A DNA stretch of 64,000 bases, taken from NCBI RefSeq assembly GCF_022682305.1, contig NZ_CP093528.1, positions 2,679,501 through 2,743,500 on the forward strand, given 5' to 3'. A model generated the notes under the pieces. The model saw nothing but the letters and a program-made list of their open reading frames with translations, made no database searches and was not told where the DNA came from. The translations under genes and the position numbers were made by a program. Shown piece by piece: positions 8,754 to 15,630 of this stretch; position 1 is the stretch's first letter, and the number at the start of each line of letters is the position of its first letter. This DNA comes from Shinella zoogloeoides. GTDB lineage: Bacteria; Pseudomonadota; Alphaproteobacteria; Rhizobiales; Rhizobiaceae.

Positions 8754-9314
8754 TCAAAGACGCGACAGCACCAGCAGTCGCTCCAGCATGGCCGCGCGCA
8801 TCGGTGGGTCCATGACCGGCGCGCCGAGCAGGTCGGCCAGCCACAGCCCGTCCACCGCGTAGCGCACCAGCATGGCGTCGAGCGCGGAATCCGTGCCGAC
8901 ATTCTCCGCAAGCTGGCGATCCACCCATTGTCGCCAGCGCTCGCGCAGATGCGGCTCGGAAATGAGCGCGACGATCAGCACCTTCCATTGGTCACCGTCC
9001 GCCATGCCCTCCGGCAGGAACCAGACGGCGACATAGGCTCGCGTGAAGCGCCCCTTCGGCTCCGGGTCGTCCCGCATCCTTTCCGCGAGCGCCCGGTCGA
9101 ACTTGCCCGTCAGGTCGTCGAACAGGCCGTCGAGCAGCGACAGCTTGTTGGGAAAATGGTGCAGCAGCCCGCCCTTGCTGACGCCCGCCGCCTGCGAGAC
9201 CGCATCGAGCGTCACGCTCGACGGCCCCTTCTCCAGCGACAGCTTCGCCGCGACCTCCAGCAATTGCTGGCGGACGGCCTCGGGATGCTTCTTGCGATGG
9301 TGTGCCTTGCTCAT
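8754..9314 (-). CDS. TetR family repressor of the SMR pump
   Basis: The 186-aa protein has the TetR N-terminal DNA-binding domain (residues about 12-58; VTLDAVSQAAGVSKGGLLHHF is the helix-turn-helix region) and a C-terminal ligand domain of the BetI/AcrR-like type. The gene precedes the SMR transporter on the same strand. A perfect inverted repeat begins 11 bases upstream of its ATG, so it very probably represses its own operon until a toxic cation binds. The inducer is unknown. Confidence 0.9.
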   Translation of the reverse strand: MSKAHHRKKHPEAVRQQLLEVAAKLSLEKGPSSVTLDAVSQAAGVSKGGLLHHFPNKLSLLDGLFDDLTGKFDRALAERMRDDPEPKGRFTRAYVAVWFLPEGMADGDQWKVLIVALISEPHLRERWRQWVDRQLAENVGTDSALDAMLVRYAVDGLWLADLLGAPVMDPPMRAAMLERLLVLSRL

Positions 9315-9324
9315 GTCAAAACAT

Positions 9325-9338
9325 ACCGTCTGGACGGT
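9325..9338. promoter_or_regulatory. TetR operator of the SMR operon
   Basis: ACCGTCTGGACGGT has perfect 6-bp arms around TG and lies 11-24 bases before the TetR start. Position and symmetry fit autoregulation by the TetR protein. It may also affect the divergent truncated haemoglobin promoter. Confidence 0.75.
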
Positions 9339-9441
9339 TTTTTGTCAATCGACGGGAGGAAGGGCGCGCTTCGTCGCAGCGCGTTGGCCGGGATTGCACC
9401 CCGCGCATGGCGGCGCTAAGACCGGAGGAACGGGAAGAGCC

Positions 9442-9858
9442 ATGACGGACACGACGGAAAATCAGCAGCAGCAGCGCGAGACGGTCACCCTCTACGAGGC
9501 CATCGGCGGCGATGCGACGGTGCGCGCGCTGACGCGCCGCTTCTACGAGCTGATGGACACCCTGCCGGAAGCCGCCCGCTGCCGGGCGGTCCATCCGCCG
9601 GATCTCGCCGGCAGCGAGGAAAAACTCTACGAATATCTGACGGGCTGGCTCGGCGGTCCGCCGCTCTATACGCAAAAGCGCGGCCATCCCATGCTGCGCC
9701 GCCGCCATTTCGCGGCCCCGATCGGCCCGGCGGAGCGGGACGAATGGCTGCTCTGCTTCGTGCGCGCGCTGGAGGAAACGGTGCAAGGCGAGGGCCTGCG
9801 CACCGTCATCCTCGAACCCGTGACGCGTCTCGCCCACCATATGCAGAACCAGGAATGA
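9442..9858 (+). CDS. Group II truncated haemoglobin
   Basis: The 138-aa protein is a cytoplasmic haem protein of the GlbO type. LYEAIGGDATVRALTRRFYE (about residues 18-37) opens the globin fold. HPMLRRRHF contains the proximal His (about H89) and DEWLLCF the conserved Trp of group II (about W102). Such proteins bind oxygen, NO or peroxide and are linked to oxidative or nitrosative stress. The ATG at 9442 follows GGAAGAG. The DUF423 gene starts four bases after its stop, so the two are co-transcribed. Confidence 0.92.
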   Translation: MTDTTENQQQQRETVTLYEAIGGDATVRALTRRFYELMDTLPEAARCRAVHPPDLAGSEEKLYEYLTGWLGGPPLYTQKRGHPMLRRRHFAAPIGPAERDEWLLCFVRALEETVQGEGLRTVILEPVTRLAHHMQNQE

Positions 9859-9862
9859 TCCG

Positions 9863-10228
9863 ATGTCCTTTTCGCTCCGCTCGGCAAGCCTCCTCGTCGC
9901 CGGCCTGATGGGCCTTGCCGGCGTCGCCGCGGCCGCCGCCGCATCCCATGGCAGCGACCCGCGCCTGATGGCCGGCGCCTCCGCCATGTGCCTCGCCCAT
10001 GCCCCGGCGCTGATCGCGCTTCATGCCGTATGGCCGTCGGTGCGCACAGCGCCGCTTGCGGCCCTTCTTCTCATCGTCGGCACGGTGCTCTTTGCCAGCG
10101 ACCTTCTCTTCCGCCACGCGGCAGGCCACGGCCTCTTCCCCATGTCGGCACCAACCGGTGGGTTCCTCATGATGGCGGGATGGCTGGCCGTGGCGCTGGG
10201 CGCTTTCCTGCCGCGCGGAAACGCCTGA
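9863..10228 (+). CDS. DUF423 family membrane protein
   Basis: The 121-aa protein has four hydrophobic segments and matches the DUF423 (YgdD/TMEM256-like) family. The N-terminal segment (SASLLVAGLMGLAGVAAAAAASHG) leads into further helices and the closing GGFLMMAGWLAVALGAF. It begins four bases after the truncated haemoglobin stop. The molecular function of this family is unknown. The gene ends two bases before the convergent VOC gene. Confidence 0.88.
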   Translation: MSFSLRSASLLVAGLMGLAGVAAAAAASHGSDPRLMAGASAMCLAHAPALIALHAVWPSVRTAPLAALLLIVGTVLFASDLLFRHAAGHGLFPMSAPTGGFLMMAGWLAVALGAFLPRGNA

Positions 10229-10230
10229 GA

Positions 10231-10602
10231 TCAACGCTTGGGGATGCGGCCGAAGCGCAGCAGGTTACCGTGCGGATCGTGGATGTAGAACTCTTCCATG
10301 TTCCATGGCCGCACGCTCATCGGCGTCAGCCCCGGCACGGCGCGCGCGCTGAACTCGCGGTGAAGATCGGCAATGCCGCCGCCGCGCAGATAGACCGAGG
10401 TACGCTCGCAAAGCGTCCGGTCGTCGGTCAGCCAGAAATGCAGCTCCATGCCGGGACGGCGGACGATGAGATAATCGTCCGCCTCATAGACCAGCTCGGC
10501 AAAGCCGAGCTTGCCGGCATAGAAATCCCGCGTCGCGGCAATGTCGAGAGACGGCAGGACGGGCAGAACCTCGATGCGGTCCGGATCGTCGGGCACGCTC
10601 AT
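10231..10602 (-). CDS. VOC-fold protein, bleomycin-resistance-like
   Basis: The 123-aa protein is a glyoxalase/bleomycin-resistance/dioxygenase superfamily member. It shows the two repeat halves of the fold: LPVLPSLDIAATRDFYAGKLGF (start) and EEFYIHDPHGNLLRFGR (end), with His/Glu positions (ELHFW, about residue 53, and the terminal HDPHGN) that could hold a metal. It overlaps the upstream haem monooxygenase-like gene by four bases (ATGA at 10599-10602). It is therefore last in the iron-box operon beginning at 11822. Antibiotic binding is only suggested by family name; a role linked to haem breakdown products is equally possible. Confidence 0.82.
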   Translation of the reverse strand: MSVPDDPDRIEVLPVLPSLDIAATRDFYAGKLGFAELVYEADDYLIVRRPGMELHFWLTDDRTLCERTSVYLRGGGIADLHREFSARAVPGLTPMSVRPWNMEEFYIHDPHGNLLRFGRIPKR

Positions 10603-10913
10603 GCGCCGACGACAGCCGTAAAGCCCTCGAATTTCGGCGGGCCGAGATAGATGCCGCGATTGTCACCGGCATTCTTGTGGGCCTGCCGGAAATTCTCCGA
10701 CTGGGTCCAGGCGGTGAAATCGTCCTTGCTCGCCCAGACCGTATGGGAGGCGAAGAGCGTATAGCCCTCCTCCGCATTGGTGTCGCCACGCAGGAGATGG
10801 AATGTCCGGAAACCGGGCATTTCGGCAAGGCTCGATTCCCGGCCTTTCCAGATATTCTCGAAGGCTTCTTCATGGCCGACGGCGATGCGGAAACGGTTCA
10901 TGGCGACAAACAT
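10599..10913 (-). CDS. IsdG-type haem-degrading monooxygenase (ABM fold)
   Basis: The 104-aa protein has the antibiotic-biosynthesis-monooxygenase ferredoxin-like fold. It carries the three residues known as the IsdG/IsdI active site in matching positions: Asn6 (FVAMNRFRI), Trp69 (DDFTAW) and His79 (FRQAHKNAG), with the 10-residue Trp-His spacing of IsdI. That supports oxygen-dependent opening of the haem ring to release iron, as shown for rhizobial HmuQ/HmuD. It lies in an operon with an iron box and near hmuSTUV. It starts ten bases after the stop of the 89-aa gene and overlaps the VOC gene. Confidence 0.85.
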   Translation of the reverse strand: MFVAMNRFRIAVGHEEAFENIWKGRESSLAEMPGFRTFHLLRGDTNAEEGYTLFASHTVWASKDDFTAWTQSENFRQAHKNAGDNRGIYLGPPKFEGFTAVVGA

Positions 10914-10923
10914 GCGATACCTC

Positions 10924-11193
10924 TCAGTAGGAATCCCGGCGCACGCGGCGCGGCTCAGGGAAGGCTACGATATTGTCGTTCCGCGCTTCAAGAGCGGATG
11001 CGCCCTCGAAAGTCGCAGGCCGGGCCGGCGGACGGGCGCTGTGGAGCGGAAACTCCGTGACGTTAGCGCTTTCTATGATCTCCGCCCGGCGCGTCAGCAG
11101 GGCATAGAGTTCCGGCACGAGGCCGTCGCCGTTCTGGGAGGCCAGCTTGTGCAGGCCGATCATCATGAAGGCATCGGGTCTTTCGTCATTCAC
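10924..11193 (-). CDS. 89-aa hypothetical protein in iron-box operon
   Basis: The start is a GTG overlapping the TGA of the DUF2325 gene (GTGA at 11190-11193), a coupled start. An ATG nine codons later (about 11166) is an alternative. The product (MNDERPDAFMMIGLHKLASQ...) has a helical N-terminal half and a polar, Pro/Ala/Arg-rich tail. There is no Cys, no signal peptide and no membrane segment. I do not recognise a family. Its place between the DUF2325 and haem-oxygenase genes, with a ten-base gap to the latter, suggests a part in the same iron or haem process. Confidence 0.65.
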   Translation of the reverse strand: MNDERPDAFMMIGLHKLASQNGDGLVPELYALLTRRAEIIESANVTEFPLHSARPPARPATFEGASALEARNDNIVAFPEPRRVRRDSY

Positions 11194-11822
11194 TGGGTAC
11201 TGTCTCCCTGGCTCATGCTCTGCAGGGCGCGCTCGAAGGAGGATTTGCTGCCGTTGCGCAGCGGCACGAAGGCCTTCTCCCACTTCTTGCAGCCCGTCTT
11301 CACGCGGATGCAGGCATCGTGGCTGATACAGTCGATGGGGCAGAAGACGCAGTCGACCGAAGGCAGCACGTTGTCGATGCGAGAGACCGCCTCGCGAAGT
11401 CCGCCATCGTGGTGGATGAGGTTGGCGCCGTAGGAACTGGCGATCTGGCGCAGATGCGCCACCTGGCAATCCCGCCCGCCGACATAGAGGAAGCTGCGCC
11501 CTTCGAGACCGGCCTTGTCGCCCTTCTGGGCGTCGCTGTCCTGCTGGCGGGCCTGCTGCTGCCTGTGCTTCTCGCGCATCGCCTTCCTCTCCGCTTCGCC
11601 GGTCCGGCGCTTCACCTTGGTGACTTCCACGCTGCGCGGCGCCTGCGGCGCCCTCACCTCGACCCGCACCGCGGCCGGCGCGGCAACCGCCGGTTCCGGC
11701 GCGCCGGCCATCTGCTTCTTGAGCGCCGCAAGCTGGCGCTCCAGGTTCGCGATGCGCCGGTCGCGCTCGGCGATCATTGCCTTCAGGACCGATTCCATGC
11801 GGCCCGCAGTCATCGAATTCAT
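11190..11822 (-). CDS. DUF2325 protein with Cys-rich centre
   Basis: The 210-aa protein starts at an ATG preceded by GGGGAG. Residues 10-40 form a predicted coiled coil, 41-110 are a charged linker, and 110-205 are the DUF2325 domain (FLYVGGRD, HHDGGLREAV, ISHDACIRVK). Inside the domain is a Cys/His set, C158-x2-C161-x3-C165-x2-H168-x2-C171-x6-C178, plus C119, which could hold a metal, an Fe-S cluster or haem. The family has no established activity. It is first gene of a four-gene operon whose promoter region holds a perfect RirA-type iron box, so iron starvation expression is inferred. Confidence 0.82.
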   Translation of the reverse strand: MNSMTAGRMESVLKAMIAERDRRIANLERQLAALKKQMAGAPEPAVAAPAAVRVEVRAPQAPRSVEVTKVKRRTGEAERKAMREKHRQQQARQQDSDAQKGDKAGLEGRSFLYVGGRDCQVAHLRQIASSYGANLIHHDGGLREAVSRIDNVLPSVDCVFCPIDCISHDACIRVKTGCKKWEKAFVPLRNGSKSSFERALQSMSQGDSTQ

Positions 11823-11908
11823 GCAACTCCCCTTTGGCACTCCGCAAAGGGCGGAGCCTCGGTTCGGGGGCAACCTACAAAACTTGATTTTCAGAGTAAA
11901 GTATAAAC

Positions 11909-11925
11909 ATGACTAAGTTAGTCAT
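11909..11925. promoter_or_regulatory. RirA-type iron-responsive operator (IRO)
   Basis: ATGACTAAGTTAGTCAT is a perfect palindrome with 8-bp arms around one G. It contains TGA-N9-TCA, the iron-responsive operator known for rhizobial RirA. It lies 87-103 bases upstream of the DUF2325 start and beyond the tonB terminator, so it should control the DUF2325/haem monooxygenase operon. Confidence 0.8.
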
Positions 11926-11935
11926 ATTTTCACGC

Positions 11936-11968
11936 AAAAAAAATCCCGCCGATTGGAGGCCGGCGGGA
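11936..11968 (-). terminator. Rho-independent terminator of tonB
   Basis: On the minus strand a 7-bp stem (CCCGCCG/CGGCGGG, 11945-11951 with 11961-11967) with a 9-nt loop is followed by eight T residues (complement of 11936-11943). It lies ten bases after the tonB stop and separates tonB from the iron-box operon. Confidence 0.85.
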
Positions 11969-11977
11969 AGGAAACAC

Positions 11978-12871
11978 TCAGTTGAAGAGAATCGGCACGT
12001 CGAAGGCCCAGGAAGATCGCCCCGCCCCTTCGGGAATCTTCGCAAAGGGCGCGGCGCGGCGCACCGTATCGACCGCCGCCTGATCGAGGGCGGCGCTGCC
12101 CGACGAGCGCGCCAGGCGAATGCCGGTCGCCTGCCCGCCCGCGCCGACGACGAAGCTCACCACCGCCGTGCCCCTCTCGCCGTTACGCCCTCCGCGCTTT
12201 GCGCGATTGATCTTGTTACGCACCTTGCCGGGGTAGTTGCTGACGGCGGCATTGCCCGCCATGGACGAATTGCCCTTCTTCTGGCCGCCGACCGACGCGG
12301 TCTTCACGTCGGCGGAACCATCGACCTCGCCCTTGGTGGCGTTGGCCTTGGCATTGCCCTTGTCGCCGGCCTTCTTGACGACCTTCTGCTTCGGCTTCTT
12401 GCGCTCGACCTTCTTGACCGGCTTTTCCTTCTTCACCTGGGGAACGGGCTTGGCCTCCTCCTCGGGTTCGATCAGCGGCTTAATGTCAGGAACGGGAACC
12501 GCGGCAATCTCCACCTCGGAAGAGGGCACGATGAGTTCCGGAACCTGCTCCGACACGACCGGGTCGACCGGCGTGATCTCCGTCGTCTCGGGCTGGATTT
12601 CCGCCACTTCCTGCGGCTGCGGCTCGGTGATGTCGGGCTGGATCGTCTCGGGCGTGATGGCGTCTTCGGGATTGCCCGATTCCACCGTCTCGAACGCGCC
12701 GTTGCCAAGCATCGCCACTTCCGCGACGACCCCGCCGGCGATCAACGCCTCCTCGTCCTGCTGCGCAGGCGTCATGGTGAGGATTGCCGCCGCCCCGGCA
12801 TGGGCGAGCAGGGACAGGACGCCCCCACTGATCCAGAGCCACTTGCTTCCAGCCATCGTCCTATCCGCCAT
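11978..12871 (-). CDS. tonB: TonB family energy transducer
   Basis: The 297-aa protein couples the inner-membrane proton gradient to outer-membrane siderophore or haem receptors. It has one N-terminal membrane anchor (WLWISGGVLSLLAHAGAAAIL), a long periplasmic Pro/Glu/Lys-rich spacer (about residues 70-180) and the TonB C-terminal domain (about 205-297; YPGKVRNKINRAKRGG, GTAVVSFVV and the FAKIPEG motif). The ATG at 12871 follows GGGAACGGA; an in-frame ATG at 12895 is possible. It follows the 143-aa secreted protein gene and probably shares the iron-controlled promoter at about 13445. No exbB or exbD lies beside it. Confidence 0.9.
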   Translation of the reverse strand: MADRTMAGSKWLWISGGVLSLLAHAGAAAILTMTPAQQDEEALIAGGVVAEVAMLGNGAFETVESGNPEDAITPETIQPDITEPQPQEVAEIQPETTEITPVDPVVSEQVPELIVPSSEVEIAAVPVPDIKPLIEPEEEAKPVPQVKKEKPVKKVERKKPKQKVVKKAGDKGNAKANATKGEVDGSADVKTASVGGQKKGNSSMAGNAAVSNYPGKVRNKINRAKRGGRNGERGTAVVSFVVGAGGQATGIRLARSSGSAALDQAAVDTVRRAAPFAKIPEGAGRSSWAFDVPILFN

Positions 12872-12913
12872 TCCGTTCCCGCGCCGCAGCCTCATGCGCG
12901 GCGCTACTCAAAC

Positions 12914-13345
12914 TCAGCCTTCGAGACCCGCCGCCGCCTTGCTGCGCGTGACGATGCCATCCATGCAGGCGCCCTTCGCAAGCCCCTCGCCGTCACACAC
13001 CGGCGCGTCGTTGATCAGAAGGTTCTTCACGGCCTCGCACTTGATGCCCGGCACATCGAACTGGCGCACCTTGGACTTGCCCGCCGGCAGGTCGCGGAAA
13101 TCGAGCAGCGCAAGGCGCTCCACCGTGCCCTTGTCGTTGAAGATCACGACTTCGAAGGAGACCTTCGCGACATTCTGCGCAAGGCCGCTCTCCGCCACGA
13201 AGGTGAAAAGGCAACCCTTCTGCGAGGCGGCGAGCGCATTCAGCTCGACGGTCAGCCCCTTGGCCTTGGCGACCTCCTCGGCCGCTGCGCCGGAAACCGC
13301 CGCCGCGGACATCAGGGCCGAAAGAAGAAGGATGCGTACGGTCAT
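12914..13345 (-). CDS. Secreted protein gene preceding tonB
   Basis: The 143-aa product has a clear Sec signal peptide (MTVRILLLSALMSAAAVSGAAA, cleavage likely after AAA) and a mature part of about 120 residues with four Cys (GCLF, IKCEA, PVCDG, GACMD) suited to two disulfides in the periplasm. The ATG at 13345 has AGGCGAG upstream. It is transcribed ahead of tonB, with 42 bases between. I do not recognise a named family. Its location between tonB and the iron box suggests a periplasmic partner in haem or iron transport, which is inference only. Confidence 0.75.
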   Translation of the reverse strand: MTVRILLLSALMSAAAVSGAAAEEVAKAKGLTVELNALAASQKGCLFTFVAESGLAQNVAKVSFEVVIFNDKGTVERLALLDFRDLPAGKSKVRQFDVPGIKCEAVKNLLINDAPVCDGEGLAKGACMDGIVTRSKAAAGLEG

Positions 13346-13444
13346 TGGCTCGCCTGTCTCGCGTATCGGTTCCAAATCTCGCCGGCCGCCGGGCAAAGAA
13401 TTAACATGACCTTGCGGCTCCGGTATTGCGTGCATAAAGAAATA

Positions 13445-13459
13445 TGAGTTATGAAGTCA
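13445..13459. promoter_or_regulatory. IRO between tonB unit and hmuSTUV
   Basis: TGAGTTATGAAGTCA fits TGA-N9-TCA but is less symmetrical than the box at 11909. It lies in the divergent region about 100 bases before the secreted-protein/tonB unit and about 110 bases before hmuS, and so could serve both directions through RirA. Confidence 0.6.
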
Positions 13460-13567
13460 AGATAGCAAACCACAAAATCCCGGTCAAACCCCTGTTCCAC
13501 CAAGAAAATCCACCGGTCGGAACGCCATGAGGGAATGACGCAACGCATTTCGATGAAGGCCGCGCCC

Positions 13568-14614
13568 ATGAGCAACACGACCCGACCGACCCCCGCCGAA
13601 ATCCGCGCCTTCCGCGCCGAGAACCTCAAGATGCGCGAGCGCGACATCGCCGCCCAGCTCGGCATTTCGGAAGCCGCCCTCGTCGCGGCCGAAGTCGGCC
13701 TGACGGCCGTGCGCATCGACGGGGACGCCAACCGCTTCCTGGAGCGCTCGGAAGCGCTCGGCGAGGTCATGGCCCTCACCCGCAACGAAAGCGTCGTGCA
13801 CGAAAAGATCGGCGTCTTCGAGAAGATCAACACGGGCAAGCATGCCTCCATCGTGCTCGGCGAGAACATCGACCTGCGCATCTTCCCCGGCACCTGGGCG
13901 CACGGTTTCGCCGTGACCAAGACGGACGGCGACCAGGTCCGCCGCAGCCTGCAGTTCTTCGACAAGGCGGGCGAAGCCGTGCACAAGGTTCACCTGCGCC
14001 CGGCCTCCAACCTCGAAGCCTATGAAGCCATCGTCGCCGACTTCCGCCTGGAGGACCAGTCGCAGGAATTCGTCGAGGTCGTCACGGAAAAGACCGTCGA
14101 GACCGGCCCCGTCGACGTCGCCGCGCTGCGCGAAGGCTGGAGCGCCATGACGGATACCCATCAGTTCTTCGGCCTGCTGCGCAAGCTCAAGGTCGCCCGC
14201 CAGGACGCCGTGCGCAGCGTCGGCGAGGACTTCGCCCATGAAGTGCGCGCCGATGCGGTCAGCGAGTTGCTGCGCGCCTCGGCCGAGCGCGAGGCCGAGA
14301 TCATGTGCTTCGTCGGCAACCACGGCACGATCCAGATCCACACCGGCCCGGTGAAGAACATCCAGCCGATGGGTCCCTGGATCAACGTGCTCGATCCGAC
14401 CTTCCACATGCACCTGCGCACGGACCACATCGCCGAATGCTGGGTGGTGCGCAAGCCGACCACCGACGGTCATGTCACCTCGCTGGAAGCCTACGACGCC
14501 AGCGGCGAGATGATCATCCAGTTCTTCGGCAAGCGGAAGGAAGGCATGGTGGAGCGCCCCGACTGGCGCGAGATCCTCGCCAACCTGCCGCGCCCGGACA
14601 GCGCGGCCGCCTGA
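13568..14614 (+). CDS. hmuS: Haem utilisation protein HmuS (HemS/ChuS family)
   Basis: The 348-aa cytoplasmic protein handles imported haem, by trafficking or degradation. It has the duplicated HemS fold: the first half includes REIRAFRAEN-like opening, GVFEKINTGKHASIVLG and IDLRIFPGTWAHGFAV, and the second half FVGNHGTIQIHTGPVKNI, DPTFHMHLRTDHIAECWVVR. These two blocks bear the conserved His/Arg haem contacts. The ATG at 13568 matches usual family starts; ATGs at 13535 and 13553 are in frame. It is first of hmuSTUV, 65 bases before hmuT. No hmuP gene was found upstream, unlike several rhizobial haem loci. Confidence 0.93.
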   Translation: MSNTTRPTPAEIRAFRAENLKMRERDIAAQLGISEAALVAAEVGLTAVRIDGDANRFLERSEALGEVMALTRNESVVHEKIGVFEKINTGKHASIVLGENIDLRIFPGTWAHGFAVTKTDGDQVRRSLQFFDKAGEAVHKVHLRPASNLEAYEAIVADFRLEDQSQEFVEVVTEKTVETGPVDVAALREGWSAMTDTHQFFGLLRKLKVARQDAVRSVGEDFAHEVRADAVSELLRASAEREAEIMCFVGNHGTIQIHTGPVKNIQPMGPWINVLDPTFHMHLRTDHIAECWVVRKPTTDGHVTSLEAYDASGEMIIQFFGKRKEGMVERPDWREILANLPRPDSAAA

Positions 14615-14679
14615 GCCGAACCAAGCAGCGGGTCCTTGCGCCGAGCGCGGGGACCCCGGAACCGCCGAAGGACCGTCCG

Positions 14680-15630
14680 ATGAGCAAGAGTCTCGATTTT
14701 CGCCGCGCCCGCCCCTGGGAAGTGGCCCTCACCCTCCTTGCGCTTTCCGCGCCCATCGCCCTGCCCTTCGCGGCGGGCGGCGAAGGCGGCTTCATCCGCA
14801 AGGCGGTCGCGCAGGAAATGCAGCAGGCCGACACTTCCAGGCTCGTGACGATCGGCGGCGCCCTCACCGAGATCGTCTATGCGCTCGGTGAGGAAAAGCG
14901 GCTGGTCGCGCGCGACAGCACCAGCATGTATCCGGAAGAGGCGATGAAGCTGCCGGATGTCGGCTACATGCGCGCGCTTTCGCCGGAAGGCGTCATCGCC
15001 GTCAACCCGACCGCGATCCTCGCCGTCGAGGGCAGCGGCCCCGCCGACGCCCTCGCGGTGCTGAAAAGCGCGGGTATCCCCTTCGAGACCGTGCCGGAAG
15101 GCTACGACCGCGCGGCGATCCTCAAGAAGATCGATGCCGTCGGCAATTTCCTCGGCGTGCCGGAAAAGGCCAAGGCGCTCGAGGAGAAGGTCGGCGCCGA
15201 ACTCGACGCCGCCATCGCCGACGCGGCCAAGCGGCCGGAAAGCGAGCGCAAGCGCGTCCTCTTCATCCTGAGCTTCCAGAACGGCCGCATCATGGCCGCC
15301 GGCGGCCATACCGCCGCAGACGGCATCATCGGCCTTGCCGGCGCGATCAACGCGACGGATGGCGCGTTCGAGGGCTACAAGCCGCTCACCGATGAGGCGG
15401 TGATCAACGCCAAGCCGGACGTCATCATGGTCATGCGACGCCCCGGCGCGGAAAGCTCGGACGAGGACATCCTCGGCCATCCGGCGATCTCCGTCACCCC
15501 GGCCGGCCAGAACAAGGCGATCCTGCGCATGAACAGCCTGCACCTGCTCGGCTTCGGCCCGCGCACCGCCTCGGCCATCAGCGATCTCAACAAAGAACTC
15601 TACGGCAAATCCGGCAATGTCTCTCAATGA
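14680..15630 (+). CDS. hmuT: Haem ABC transporter substrate-binding protein HmuT
   Basis: The 316-aa periplasmic protein carries haem to the HmuUV pump. It has an N-terminal signal or anchor segment (VALTLLALSAPIALPFAAGG, roughly residues 14-33) and the type III binding-protein fold with a long linking helix. Typical segments are TIGGALTEIVYALGEEKRL near residue 60, DVGYMRALSPEG and a C-terminal NSLHLLGFGPRTASAI. The ATG at 14680 is the only one in frame near the signal sequence. Its last 14 bases overlap hmuU, indicating coupling. Confidence 0.93.
   Translation: MSKSLDFRRARPWEVALTLLALSAPIALPFAAGGEGGFIRKAVAQEMQQADTSRLVTIGGALTEIVYALGEEKRLVARDSTSMYPEEAMKLPDVGYMRALSPEGVIAVNPTAILAVEGSGPADALAVLKSAGIPFETVPEGYDRAAILKKIDAVGNFLGVPEKAKALEEKVGAELDAAIADAAKRPESERKRVLFILSFQNGRIMAAGGHTAADGIIGLAGAINATDGAFEGYKPLTDEAVINAKPDVIMVMRRPGAESSDEDILGHPAISVTPAGQNKAILRMNSLHLLGFGPRTASAISDLNKELYGKSGNVSQ

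Noticed and set aside
13535..13567. Earlier ATG start for hmuS at 13535
   Set aside because: It is in frame, but the family normally starts near MSNTTRPTPAE. The upstream purine run touches the ATG with no spacing.
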